Positions 41,310-49,621 of a DNA stretch of 64,000 bases are shown piece after piece. Source of the stretch: VRUE01 sp963703335 (GTDB lineage: Bacteria; Actinomycetota; Thermoleophilia; Solirubrobacterales; 70-9); the NCBI GenBank assembly GCA_963703335.1, contig OY969812.1, forward strand, positions 1 to 64,000, read 5' to 3'. Every line of letters begins with the position of its first letter. Position 1 is the first letter of the stretch. Under the pieces are notes generated by a model. It did no database searches. It saw nothing but the letters and a program-made list of their open reading frames with translations, and was not told the origin of the DNA. The translations under genes were made by a program, and so were the position numbers.

Positions 41310-41900
41310 ATGAACCTCTTCCTGCGCTGTCTACTGGCCGCCTTCGTAATTGGCGGCGCCTTGGCTGCCCCGGCCGGCGCGACCCCTGCCTGGTTACTCG
41401 GCGGATCCCAATTCTCAGGGCCCGAGCCCGCCGAAGGCGAGGCGATCAATGCTGACTTGACTTTTGCGGGCATGACCACGACCTGTGCCACAACCGAAAT
41501 CACGATGAGCATCGGGGATTCAGGAGGGACAGGCGAAGGCAAAGTCTCCGGCATGAACTTCGCGGGCTGCTCGACCAACACGATATGCAGCGTCGAAGGG
41601 ATGACCGCCGCGAACTTGCCCTGGCCGGCCCACCTGAAAACGGTGTCGAGCAACAACTATCTGATCATCGAAAAAGTCTATTTCGAAATCGTCTACGGGA
41701 ATCCCTTTTGTGCCCTGAACGAAACCACCGTCGAAGTGAAAGGCTCAGCCGGCGGCAGCATCTCGAGCTCGGCGAACACCAGCTTCGAACCGTCCAGCTT
41801 TGTCGCCACGAACACCAAACTAAAAGCCTTCGGCGTCAACGTCGAATGGGAAGCAGAATTCCCACTCACATCGAGCAGTGGTGTTCTCACCATTAGTTGA
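41310..41900 (+). CDS. Secreted protein, tandem paralogue 2
   Basis: 196 residues; signal peptide LLAAFVIGGALAAPAGA (about residues 8-24), then TPAWLLGG, which parallels GPEWKFNG of paralogue 1. The cysteine spacing (TTTCATTEI, AGCSTNTICSVEGM, NPFCALNE) and the blocks LPWPAHLKTVSSNNYLIIEKV, GSAGG and AFGVNVEWEAEF match the neighbours. It ends three bases before paralogue 3, so the two are surely cotranscribed. Confidence 0.75.
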   Translation: MNLFLRCLLAAFVIGGALAAPAGATPAWLLGGSQFSGPEPAEGEAINADLTFAGMTTTCATTEITMSIGDSGGTGEGKVSGMNFAGCSTNTICSVEGMTAANLPWPAHLKTVSSNNYLIIEKVYFEIVYGNPFCALNETTVEVKGSAGGSISSSANTSFEPSSFVATNTKLKAFGVNVEWEAEFPLTSSSGVLTIS

Positions 41901-41903
41901 GTA

Positions 41904-42533
41904 ATGCTTCGGAACGCCGCAAGTATCCTTCCGCGCTGCGTAGTCGCCGCGGCGCTCCTTTGTGCGTTCTTCCCAGGCGTGGCCAATGCCAGCCCTGCTT
42001 GGCTCTTCAACGGCGTCGAATGGGGCAAAGGCAAAGAAAACGTCGTCGGCGACGCGGTGCTCGGCAGCTTCTCGATCCCGAGCTTGGAACTGGAAATCGT
42101 CTGCAAAAAAACCCACTACGAAATGGCAATTTCCAACAGCGGCACGATGGGCCTGGCAAGCATGAATTGGCTCGGGTTTACGACTTGCACGGCCACCGGC
42201 CCCTGCACCATCGAAGCGATCGAAGCCGAAGGTTTTCCGTGGTCCTCCCATCTCCAGACCGTGAGCGGCGAACCCTATTTCATCGTCGAAAAAGTCAAAA
42301 TCATGGTTCCTCTCGATGGCGTGGGATGCGCGTTGGAAGGAATCTCCATGCCGATCACAGGCACGGCTGGGAGCCTGTACGACAATCCCACCGAAACCTT
42401 CGCCTTCAGTCCCGCGACCTTCGCCAAAACGAAAACGAAACTCGTTGCGTTCGGCAGCCTTGCCGTCGAATGGAGCGCGGCATTCACGACCGAAGCCGAA
42501 TTTCACAAAGGCGAGACGCTCACCGTCGGGTAG
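41904..42533 (+). CDS. Secreted protein, tandem paralogue 3
   Basis: 209 residues; signal peptide with CVVAAALLCAFFPGVANA (about residues 12-29), then SPAWLFNGVEWG. Shared landmarks: FTTCTATGPCTIEAI, FPWSSHLQTVSGEPYFIVEKV, GVGCALEGI, GTAGSLYDNPTETF and the closing VEWSAAFTTEAE with GETLTVG. A run of AAA/GAA codons is evident. Its last 14 bases overlap the convergent FUSC gene. Confidence 0.75.
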   Translation: MLRNAASILPRCVVAAALLCAFFPGVANASPAWLFNGVEWGKGKENVVGDAVLGSFSIPSLELEIVCKKTHYEMAISNSGTMGLASMNWLGFTTCTATGPCTIEAIEAEGFPWSSHLQTVSGEPYFIVEKVKIMVPLDGVGCALEGISMPITGTAGSLYDNPTETFAFSPATFAKTKTKLVAFGSLAVEWSAAFTTEAEFHKGETLTVG

Positions 42534-43590
42534 GCGCGGAGTTGGGCCAGAGCAGGAAGGCGGCGCCGGCGATGAGGATGCCGAGGGCGGTGCCCAGCGC
42601 CCGCTCGTCGGCGGCGCGCAGGGCCGCCTCGCCGATTGAGTCGGCGAGCAGCACGGCATAGATCGTGATCGCCGCGGTGAAGAGCGCGTACTGGACGGTC
42701 AGCAAGCCGTAGGCAAAGCCGGTGGCGATCGTCAGGCAGACGGCGATCGCCAGCTCGTCGCCGCGCAGCCACTCGGCCAGGGCGGTTGCGACCACGAGCC
42801 CGATCGCGGTTCCGATCGCGCGCAGGGCGAGGCGGCGGAACGTCTCGTCCTTGTCGGGGCGCAGGACGAAGAGGATCGTCAGCGGGATCCAGAACCCGTG
42901 TTCGTGAACGCCCAGCAGCCAGTAGAGGGCAACGCCAGTTGCCAGCGCGGCGCCAAAGCGGAGGCCGTGGCGAAAGCTGGTTGACCGCAAGGTCAGGTTG
43001 TCGCGCAGCGCTTGACGCGCGGCCGGCCAGTCCCAGCCGCTCTCCCCTCCCTCCTCCTCGCGATCGCCAACTGCCCAGATACAGAGCGAGAACGTCGCCT
43101 GCAGCAGGCCGCCGGCAGTGGCGAGGAGAAGCGCCGGCATGACGTCACCGAGGTCAAGCGGCAGGTCCTGTGCGATCAAGAGCGAGAGGGCCACCGAAAG
43201 CCCCGCGATCGAGAAGCGCAGCGAGACGGCGAAGCAGTAGCCGGCCGCGGCTCCGACGGCCGCCATCGTGGCGATCGCGAGGAATGCGTTGGAGCCGGTC
43301 AGCACCCCCAGCAACGCGGCAAGCCCGATCAGCGGCGCCACCGCCGCCTGCCATCCGGCCCGTGGCCGCGCCGGTGCGTCCATGCCGGGGAAGCCGGCCA
43401 AGAGGGCGCCCGTGGCGATGGCGCCCTTGCTCGGGCTGTCCAGCCCGAGCTCGAGGATCAGGGCCAGCCCGACCGGCAGGGCGACGAGAAAGCCGCGCCG
43501 CAGCGCCGGCGCCGGCTCGCTCGGTCCGATCGCAAACAGCGGTGAGGTCCGCAGCCGCTGCCGCGCGCCGCTGGCGTTGAAAAGCTCCAT
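42520..43590 (-). CDS. FUSC-family membrane transporter
   Basis: 356 residues with two blocks of hydrophobic helices (about residues 30-160 and 225-350) separated by a soluble linker (about 165-215), the layout of FUSC/aromatic acid exporter proteins in a single short chain. PLTILFVLRPDKDETFRRLALRAIGTAIG in the second block is the typical signature region. The substrate is unknown; efflux of small aromatic acids is the usual suggestion. It overlaps paralogue 3 at the 3' ends. Confidence 0.83.
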   Translation of the reverse strand: MELFNASGARQRLRTSPLFAIGPSEPAPALRRGFLVALPVGLALILELGLDSPSKGAIATGALLAGFPGMDAPARPRAGWQAAVAPLIGLAALLGVLTGSNAFLAIATMAAVGAAAGYCFAVSLRFSIAGLSVALSLLIAQDLPLDLGDVMPALLLATAGGLLQATFSLCIWAVGDREEEGGESGWDWPAARQALRDNLTLRSTSFRHGLRFGAALATGVALYWLLGVHEHGFWIPLTILFVLRPDKDETFRRLALRAIGTAIGLVVATALAEWLRGDELAIAVCLTIATGFAYGLLTVQYALFTAAITIYAVLLADSIGEAALRAADERALGTALGILIAGAAFLLWPNSAPTRR

Positions 43591-43648
43591 GCCGCAAGTC
43601 TCCCGCCGGGGTCGGCGGCGAGCACGGCCTGGCGCTGGACAGTGTGGC

Positions 43649-43954
43649 CTAAATCGGCAAGATCAACCGACGCTGGGTGACCCAATTGAGCACGGGCCGA
43701 TATGGCAGGTGCTTCTTGCGATAGCAAGGGCATGGGTTGTCCTCGCAGGCGACCCCATCGTCGTCGCCGTCGAGCCGGTGCGGATCGGACTGCGGTCCGC
43801 CATGCCTGAGAAAGAAGAGCTGAGCTGCCCGCTGGCTCGAGAAGTCCGCGCAATCCTTGTCGCTTGCCGACGCCGCAGGCGCCCAAGCCAGCAAAAGGAC
43901 TACAAGCGCCAGGGCACTCACGATGAAGAGCGGCATCTGGATGGATAAGGGCAT
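43649..43954 (-). CDS. Secreted Excalibur calcium-binding domain protein
   Basis: 101 residues: signal peptide (about residues 8-30), then an Excalibur domain with KDCADFSSQRAAQLFF and the calcium loop DGDDDGVACEDNPCPC (about residues 62-77). A short basic tail follows. AAGGAG lies seven nt before the ATG. Excalibur proteins are exported and often linked to nuclease or envelope functions; here no partner domain is present. Confidence 0.86.
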   Translation of the reverse strand: MPLSIQMPLFIVSALALVVLLLAWAPAASASDKDCADFSSQRAAQLFFLRHGGPQSDPHRLDGDDDGVACEDNPCPCYRKKHLPYRPVLNWVTQRRLILPI

Positions 43955-44041
43955 GCAAACTCCTTTCGTTTCTGAATAGGGACGGCACCGATCCTAGATT
44001 TGCCACCGGACCCTGGGCAAGCCCAAGTACCCTTCAAGACT

Positions 44042-44803
44042 GTGATTGTCGCTGCGCTGAGCTCCGATCCCGCCGCCGGAGTGGGCATCTTCGCCGCCCT
44101 TGCGGCTGGGGTTGTCTCCTTCCTTTCCCCCTGTGTGCTGCCGCTGGTGCCCGGTTACCTTTCCGCGGTCAGCGGCGTCTCGGCGGCTGAGCTGGAGACA
44201 GCCGGCTGGCGCCGCATTCTCGCTCCCAGTCTGCTCTTCGTAGCCAGCTTCTCGGCGATCTTCGTCGCCGAGGGGCTCACCGCCACCGCGCTCGGCTCGG
44301 CCTTCCAGGACCACGAAGAGTTGCTGAGCAAGGTCGCGGCCGCGCTGATCATCGCCATGGGCATCCTCTTCGTCGCCTCCCTCTTCGTTACCCGGCTTAA
44401 TCGCGAGTGGCATGTCGACGCATTGTTGGAGCGCGCCGGTAAGGGTGGTCCGATTGTCGCCGGCGCAGCTTTCGCGATCGCTTGGACACCCTGTATTGGC
44501 CCCACCCTTGGGGCGATCCTCACCGCGGCCTCGCTGTCGGGGTCGGCAGCGCACGGCGCCCTTCTCCTCGTCGTCTACTCAGCCGGTCTCGCGATTCCCT
44601 TCCTGCTCACCGCTGTCGCCTTCTCTCGCATGACCACCGCCTTCACCGTGGTCAAGCGCCACTACCAGGCGATCGTCGCCACCGGCGGGCTGATCCTGAT
44701 CGCGATGGGCGTGCTGATCTGGACCAACGAGCTGACCCAACTCAATGCCGAAGCACAGTCCTGGTTCTCAGGCTTGGGTCTGGATTTCTGGAACTGGGTC
44801 TAA
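44042..44803 (+). CDS. ccdA: CcdA-type cytochrome c biogenesis / thiol-disulfide transporter
   Basis: DsbD-like six-helix membrane protein passing reducing power across the membrane. The two conserved cysteines are in VSFLSPCVLPLVPGYLS (about residue 24) and AWTPCIGPTLGAIL (about 145). GTG 44042 is preferred: a TAGATT hexamer at 43995-44000 overlaps the TTG at 44000 that would give 14 more residues, so transcription probably starts after that TTG. 253 residues. No cytochrome c maturation genes are adjacent, so the partner thioredoxin may be encoded elsewhere. Confidence 0.86.
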   Translation: MIVAALSSDPAAGVGIFAALAAGVVSFLSPCVLPLVPGYLSAVSGVSAAELETAGWRRILAPSLLFVASFSAIFVAEGLTATALGSAFQDHEELLSKVAAALIIAMGILFVASLFVTRLNREWHVDALLERAGKGGPIVAGAAFAIAWTPCIGPTLGAILTAASLSGSAAHGALLLVVYSAGLAIPFLLTAVAFSRMTTAFTVVKRHYQAIVATGGLILIAMGVLIWTNELTQLNAEAQSWFSGLGLDFWNWV

Positions 44804-44804
44804 G

Positions 44805-44853
44805 GACGAGACGCGGATTTTCCATGCCAGACATGGGAAATACGCGTTTCGTC
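44805..44853. terminator. Long hairpin between convergent genes
   Basis: 22-nt arms (44805-44826 and 44832-44853) match at 19 positions, two of the rest being G-T wobbles, around a 5-nt loop; GGTTTTA follows. It fills the gap between ccdA and the minus-strand gene at 44858 and probably terminates both. Confidence 0.75.
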
Positions 44854-44857
44854 GGTT

Positions 44858-45139
44858 TTAGTTGTTGACTACCGGCACCGAGGTCTCGATCTCTTGGCCG
44901 ATCGCCTCGGTCTCCTCGAGGCCCTCGCCGTCGAGTTCGCGCGAGCAGACGATGCGGAAGCGTCCGGTTCCGATCTCGGCGTCAGGGACCACCGGCAGGC
45001 CCCGAATCTGATCCCATCCCAGCCGCTCGACCTCAAACGGGTTCATCCGCACCTCTGCCGCCGGAAATGGGCAGTTCGAGTTGTGCTGGTCGATCGCCTT
45101 CGAGATCGCCTCGAGGTTCTTCGCCTCCGGTGAAGCCAT
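44858..45139 (-). CDS. Conserved hypothetical small protein
   Basis: 93 residues, soluble, no signal peptide. It reads as a compact domain with AISKAIDQHNSNCPFPA, then EVRMNPFEVERLGWDQIRGLPV and FRIVCSRELDGEG. The pattern of alternating helix and strand suggests a small alpha/beta fold. I do not recognise a family. It has its own TAGACT box. The next gene downstream on the other side is ccdA, convergent. Confidence 0.68.
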   Translation of the reverse strand: MASPEAKNLEAISKAIDQHNSNCPFPAAEVRMNPFEVERLGWDQIRGLPVVPDAEIGTGRFRIVCSRELDGEGLEETEAIGQEIETSVPVVNN

Positions 45140-45146
45140 CGCCTGC

Positions 45147-45152
45147 AGTCTA
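45147..45152 (-). promoter_or_regulatory. Putative -10 box of the small protein gene at 45139
   Basis: TAGACT on the minus strand with a 7-nt gap to the ATG. Confidence 0.45.
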
Positions 45153-45169
45153 GGCGGCGGCGAGCTCCC

Positions 45170-45586
45170 CTACAGGGTGCCGCCGGGGTCGTATGCCTCT
45201 CCCGGAGTCCCACCCAGGGCGAGCAGGCGAAGGCCGTTGGGGCCGGGCATGACCTTGCGCTTGACCGTGGGACCGACCCGGGCTATGTGCTCGGGGTCGA
45301 GCTGATATTTCTCGCCTTCGGCTTCGAGGATGCCCGAGCCATGCAGGGCGACGTAGACCTCCTCTTGGCCAAACTGCTCAGGGCGCTTGGCGAACATGCG
45401 ACCGCCGATCCCGTCCTCGGAGTGATCGTGCTCGGGGTACTGATTGGCGCCGGGCTCGAGGTCGACGATCGAGATGCCAAAGGCGCTGACGCCGAGGCCG
45501 GCCGCGGCGCGATGCATCTTGATCCCGTCGAGCATGCCTTCAATTGCCTCGATCTCATCGATTCGAGCGTGCGTGATGTCGGCCAC
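45170..45586 (-). CDS. Cupin-domain protein
   Basis: 138 residues with one cupin beta barrel. Metal-ligand motif 1 is YPEHDHSEDG (about residues 50-59) with QEEVYVALHGSG, and motif 2 is weak (GPTVKRKVMPGPNG). The start is GTG 45586. Such single-cupin proteins are often sugar isomerases, dioxygenases or regulators; the sequence gives no decision. It is transcribed towards the small hypothetical gene at 45139. Confidence 0.82.
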   Translation of the reverse strand: MADITHARIDEIEAIEGMLDGIKMHRAAAGLGVSAFGISIVDLEPGANQYPEHDHSEDGIGGRMFAKRPEQFGQEEVYVALHGSGILEAEGEKYQLDPEHIARVGPTVKRKVMPGPNGLRLLALGGTPGEAYDPGGTL

Positions 45587-45639
45587 CCTGCCGCCCTACC
45601 CCGAAGTACGGGGCTTCAATCGCCGTCCCCCCTCCCTCC

Positions 45640-45645
45640 TACCAT
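45640..45645 (+). promoter_or_regulatory. Putative -10 box of dinB (leaderless)
   Basis: TACCAT with a 6-nt gap to GTG 45652, which supports that GTG over the out-of-frame ATG two bases before it. Confidence 0.48.
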
Positions 45646-45651
45646 CGACAT

Positions 45652-46740
45652 GTGGCCTTTGATCGCACCATTTCCCATCTCGACATGGACGCCTTCTACG
45701 CGTCCGTTGAGTTGCGGCGGCGGCCGGAGCTGAAGGGGAGGCCGGTCGTCGTCTGCGGTTCGGGGCCGCGGGCGGTGGTGACGACGGCGAGCTATGAGGC
45801 TCGCAAGCTGGCCGGGATCCACTCGGCGATGCCGGCCGCGGTGGCCCGCCGGCGCTTGCCGGACGCGGTCTACCTCCAGCCCGACTTCAGCGCCTATCGC
45901 GAGGCCTCCGGGCAGGTGATGGCGATCCTGCGCCGCAACGCCGAGACGGTCGAGGTGGTCGGGCTCGACGAGGCCTACATCGACCTGACCGGGCTCTTCT
46001 CACCCAAGGCGACGATGCGGCGGATCGCAGCTGAGATCCACGAGGAAACCGGACTGACCTGCTCGGTTGGCATCTCCGAGAACCGCATGCTGGCGAAGGT
46101 CACCAGCGAGCTGGGCAAGCCGGCGGGACTCGTCGTCCTCTCACGCGAGGAAGCGCTGGAGCGGTTTGCGGCCGAGTCGCCGGGGTTGATCCCGGGTGTC
46201 GGGCCGAAGACGGTTGCCAAGCTGGAGTCGATGCGCATCCACAGCCTTGCCGAGCTGCGGGCGCGGGAGCCGGCGCTGCTCGAGCAGAGCTTCGGGCCGC
46301 GGCAGGGGCGTTGGCTGCATCGGCGAGCTCGCCTCGAAGACGAGACGCCGATCACGGTCGAACGCGAGACGAAGTCGCAGTCGGCGGAGACGACCTTCGA
46401 CGTCGATGTCGCCGACCGAGGCGAGATCGAGACCCACCTGGTGCGGCTCGCCGAGGAGCTCTGCCGTCGCCTGCGCAAGCGCGAGTTGGAAGGCCGCACG
46501 ATCGGGATCAAGGTGCGGCTCGACGACTGGACCAACGTCACCCGCTCGCACACCGTCGAGGCGGCGACCAACGACCCCGCTGTCGTCCGTCCCGTCGCGC
46601 TAGACCTGCTCCGCGCCTATGACCCGCCGCGTCCGGTGCGCTTGCTCGGCGTGCGCGTCGCCGCTTTCGAGAGCGGCGCGGCCGGGCCGGTCGAGCCCGA
46701 GGAGGAGCGCAGCCAGCTCCAGCTCGGCCTGACGGCCTGA
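45652..46740 (+). CDS. dinB: DNA polymerase IV
   Basis: Y-family translesion polymerase of 362 residues. Catalytic acids are in HLDMDAFYASVE (about residues 9-20) and VGLDEAYIDLTG (about 101-112). The thumb has IPGVGPKTVAKL, the little-finger domain runs about 235-345, and the C-terminal QLQLGL is a beta-clamp-binding motif. No SOS box is seen in the 65 bp upstream, so induction by DNA damage is not evident from the sequence. Confidence 0.95.
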   Translation: MAFDRTISHLDMDAFYASVELRRRPELKGRPVVVCGSGPRAVVTTASYEARKLAGIHSAMPAAVARRRLPDAVYLQPDFSAYREASGQVMAILRRNAETVEVVGLDEAYIDLTGLFSPKATMRRIAAEIHEETGLTCSVGISENRMLAKVTSELGKPAGLVVLSREEALERFAAESPGLIPGVGPKTVAKLESMRIHSLAELRAREPALLEQSFGPRQGRWLHRRARLEDETPITVERETKSQSAETTFDVDVADRGEIETHLVRLAEELCRRLRKRELEGRTIGIKVRLDDWTNVTRSHTVEAATNDPAVVRPVALDLLRAYDPPRPVRLLGVRVAAFESGAAGPVEPEEERSQLQLGLTA

Positions 46741-46793
46741 GAAGTTCACCAGCGCTTCGCAGGACACCTGGAGTCGTATGCGAAGATTTCCCG

Positions 46794-48224
46794 GTGAGCG
46801 CTGACCGGTTGACTGGACTCGATTCGTCCTTCCTGCACATGGAGCGCGGCGGCGCCCACATGCACGTCGCCTCTACGAGCATCTTCGAAGGCCCCGCACC
46901 CAGCATCGGGGAGTTCCGGGACCACATTTCCTCCCGTCTCCATCTGGTTCCGCGCTTCCGCCAGAAGCTGCGCTTTGTGCCTCTCGGTCAGGGCCGCCCG
47001 GTCTGGGTCGACGATCCCCATCTCAACCTCGACTACCACGTGCGCCAGACCGCGCTGCCGGCGCCCGGCTCCGAGGAGCAGCTGCGCAACCTCGCGGCGC
47101 GGATTTTTTCCCAGCAACTCGACCGCAGCAAGCCCCTCTGGGAGCTCTGGCTGGTGGAGGGACTCCATGACGGCCGCTTCGCGATCATCGGCAAGAGCCA
47201 CCATGCGCTGGTCGACGGGATCTCCGGGGTCGACATCACCACCGTCCTCTTCGACGTCGAGCAAGAGCCGGCCAACCCACCCGCGCTGCCGCCCAAGTGG
47301 GCGCCGCGGCCCGAGCCGACCGACCTCAAACTGCTCGGCGATGCGCTGCGAGAGCGCGCCACCAGCCCGACAGAGTTCGTTCGCGGGGTCCGCGCCGCCT
47401 TGCGCGGCCCGCGCCAGGTGCTGCGCGGCGTCGGCGCGACGAGCAAGATGATCAGCGCCAGCATGGCGGCCCCCTCCACGCCCTTCAACGTCGAGATCGG
47501 GCCGCATCGCCGCATCGCCTTTGTGCGCAGCGACCTCAATGCGTTCAAGCAGATCAAGGACGAGCATGGCGGCACCGTCAATGACGTGATCCTCTCGGTC
47601 GTCACCGGAGCGATCGGCAACTACTTGCGGGCTCGCGGCCACGACACGGAAGACCTGGAGATGCGGGCGATGGTGCCGGTCAGCGTCCGCGCCGAGGAGG
47701 AGCGCGGGGCCCTCGGCAACCGCATCTCGGCGATGATGGCGCCGCTGCCGATCTGGTGCGAGGAGCCGGTCCGCCGCCTGCACCTGGTCACCGAGATCAT
47801 GGGCGACCTGAAGGGTTCCGGGCAGGCAGTCGGCGCCGAGATCCTCACCCGCGTCGTCGATTTCGCCCCGACCACGATCGCCTCTCAGGCAGCCCGCCTG
47901 CAACCGGCTCAGCGCTTCTTCAACCTCGTCGTGACCAATGTCCCGGGGCCTCAGTTCCCGCTCTTCGTATTGGGGCGGCAGATGGAGTCGATCTTCCCGA
48001 TGGTGCCGTTGGCCCGGCGGCAGGCGCTCTGCGTCGGGATCATGTCCTACAACGGCCAAGTGGACTTCGGCTTGATCGGCGACTACGACGCGATGGCCGA
48101 TCTCGACAGCTTTGGACTCGACCTCGAGGGAGCGATCGCCGAGATCGCGGCCGAGACGCCCGGTGTGGTGGTTCAGCCCAGAAGCCGCGCCGAGACTCGG
48201 AACGGCGCGCTGTCGGTCAAGTAG
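46794..48224 (+). CDS. Wax ester synthase / diacylglycerol acyltransferase (WS/DGAT)
   Basis: Acyl-CoA:alcohol or diacylglycerol O-acyltransferase making storage wax esters or triacylglycerol. The catalytic motif is HHALVDG (residues 136-142), with the second conserved segments NDVILSVVTGAI and VTNVPGPQFPLFVLG. 476 residues is typical. It starts at GTG 46794. Such genes are widespread in actinobacteria. The last 52 bp overlap the convergent metalloprotease gene, unusually long for this window. Confidence 0.92.
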   Translation: MSADRLTGLDSSFLHMERGGAHMHVASTSIFEGPAPSIGEFRDHISSRLHLVPRFRQKLRFVPLGQGRPVWVDDPHLNLDYHVRQTALPAPGSEEQLRNLAARIFSQQLDRSKPLWELWLVEGLHDGRFAIIGKSHHALVDGISGVDITTVLFDVEQEPANPPALPPKWAPRPEPTDLKLLGDALRERATSPTEFVRGVRAALRGPRQVLRGVGATSKMISASMAAPSTPFNVEIGPHRRIAFVRSDLNAFKQIKDEHGGTVNDVILSVVTGAIGNYLRARGHDTEDLEMRAMVPVSVRAEEERGALGNRISAMMAPLPIWCEEPVRRLHLVTEIMGDLKGSGQAVGAEILTRVVDFAPTTIASQAARLQPAQRFFNLVVTNVPGPQFPLFVLGRQMESIFPMVPLARRQALCVGIMSYNGQVDFGLIGDYDAMADLDSFGLDLEGAIAEIAAETPGVVVQPRSRAETRNGALSVK

Positions 48225-49540
48225 GCCCAGTCGAGTCGGCGGGCGCTGAAGCCGGAGGCACTGGTGTCAGCGTTGATCAAGACTGCGGTTAGTCGCTTGA
48301 AGCGCCCCGGCCGGGCGAGACGCACCGTCATCTTGCCGCCGTGTCGTTTGAAGTTGAGGGTGTCGACGACGCGACCGTGACGCTCGCTGCCGATTCGCCC
48401 AACCAGGGCGAGGCCAGCGCTGATTCCCCGTGGTGCCGTCGCCTCGATCACAACGGCGCGGCCGCCGTGCGCGTGCAGGCGCAGCAGCTGAAACGTTGTG
48501 TGATTGAGGCCGCGTGAGAGCACGCGGCCGTCGAGTGGAAGGCTGCCCTGGCGCGAGACGTCGGGATAGGAGTCCCCTTCGCCGAAGACTTGATCGGTTC
48601 GCCACTCGGGCAAGTCGCGGGCGAAGCGGGCGAAGTCGCGGCTGAAATCCGAGTTACCGGCCTCCTCGATCGCCCCGTCATATGCGGAGACCGAGAAGCC
48701 ACCTGGTTTGACCTGCACCGCGCGCGCCCAAGCCCGGCGCACGATCGCGCGCCCGTAGCGGTGCGCCAGCCACTTGTTCCAGACCGCCGAGCCGTACTCC
48801 TTGATCGAGTTCGCGGTCAGCGGCGTATCGAAGCGCTTCACCCAGCGCCGAACGTAGCGTCTGTAGTCGTCGATGCCGTCATAGACCTCGTCCTCCATCC
48901 AGACCGCGGTCGACTCGGCAAACCAGGCGTCTTGATAGGCGTCATAGCCGAACTGGAGGATGTGGGTGTACTCGTGGGCGATCGTCACCTCGAGGTCCTG
49001 TTCCGGCGTAGTGCCGGGGAACTCGCGCGGGTCGTAGTCGTTGTCGAGCACGAGATAGCCGTGCAAGCGGCGCGGCAGCCGGTGGGCCTTGGTGCCCTGG
49101 CCGCGGTCGGGCGCGGCGTAGCCAAAGAGGGCGCCGCCGATCTGGTCGAGGTAGACGTCGGTCTTGCCCTGCGCTCCCCCCCGGCGTCCGTCGGACTTCG
49201 GCTCTCGCCAGCCCAGCTTGTCGTTCTCGATCGAGTGGACGTGTTCGGCGACTTCCTGGACACGCTCGACGTAGTCGGGAATGCCGTCGCCGTCCGCGTC
49301 AGCGAGGTTCGGGGTATCGATGCCCTCGGCAACCCAGTGAACGCAAAAGTGGCGTGTGCAGGCGGGTGAGCGCGGCGCCTCGGGCACGGTGTAGGCGTTG
49401 CGGTTCGGGTCGGGATGGTCGGTGGGCCGAGCAGCCGGCGCGCGAAAGATCCACTGGTCGCCGGCGTTGGCGGCAGCAGGAATGCCAGAGAGCATGGCGA
49501 GGGACGCCAGCGATACACCGATCAACCGCCGCGCCCGCAC
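48173..49540 (-). CDS. Secreted zincin-type metalloprotease
   Basis: 455 residues with a signal peptide (hydrophobic LIGVSLASLAMLSGIPAAANA, about residues 6-26) and a mature domain starting GDQWIFR. The zinc site is IAHEYTHILQFGYD, with the downstream acidic ligand region WFAESTAVWMEDEVYD. A DADGDGIPDYVE calcium-binding loop lies near residue 75. It resembles the MXAN_6640-like putative metalloprotease group. Start GTG 49540 is supported by a TAGATT box 7 nt upstream. Divergent from nadE. Confidence 0.85.
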   Translation of the reverse strand: MRARRLIGVSLASLAMLSGIPAAANAGDQWIFRAPAARPTDHPDPNRNAYTVPEAPRSPACTRHFCVHWVAEGIDTPNLADADGDGIPDYVERVQEVAEHVHSIENDKLGWREPKSDGRRGGAQGKTDVYLDQIGGALFGYAAPDRGQGTKAHRLPRRLHGYLVLDNDYDPREFPGTTPEQDLEVTIAHEYTHILQFGYDAYQDAWFAESTAVWMEDEVYDGIDDYRRYVRRWVKRFDTPLTANSIKEYGSAVWNKWLAHRYGRAIVRRAWARAVQVKPGGFSVSAYDGAIEEAGNSDFSRDFARFARDLPEWRTDQVFGEGDSYPDVSRQGSLPLDGRVLSRGLNHTTFQLLRLHAHGGRAVVIEATAPRGISAGLALVGRIGSERHGRVVDTLNFKRHGGKMTVRLARPGRFKRLTAVLINADTSASGFSARRLDWAYLTDSAPFRVSARLLG

Positions 49541-49547
49541 GCGCGGA

Positions 49548-49553
49548 AATCTA
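49548..49553 (-). promoter_or_regulatory. Putative -10 box that decides the metalloprotease start
   Basis: TAGATT on the minus strand with a 7-nt gap to GTG 49540. It excludes the much longer upstream reading frame. Confidence 0.5.
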
Positions 49554-49621
49554 CAGTCCTTCCAGGCGGTTTCTGCCCGCGGCGGCGATACTTCAGCGGT
49601 GATTCCCGAGAGGACTCCAGT

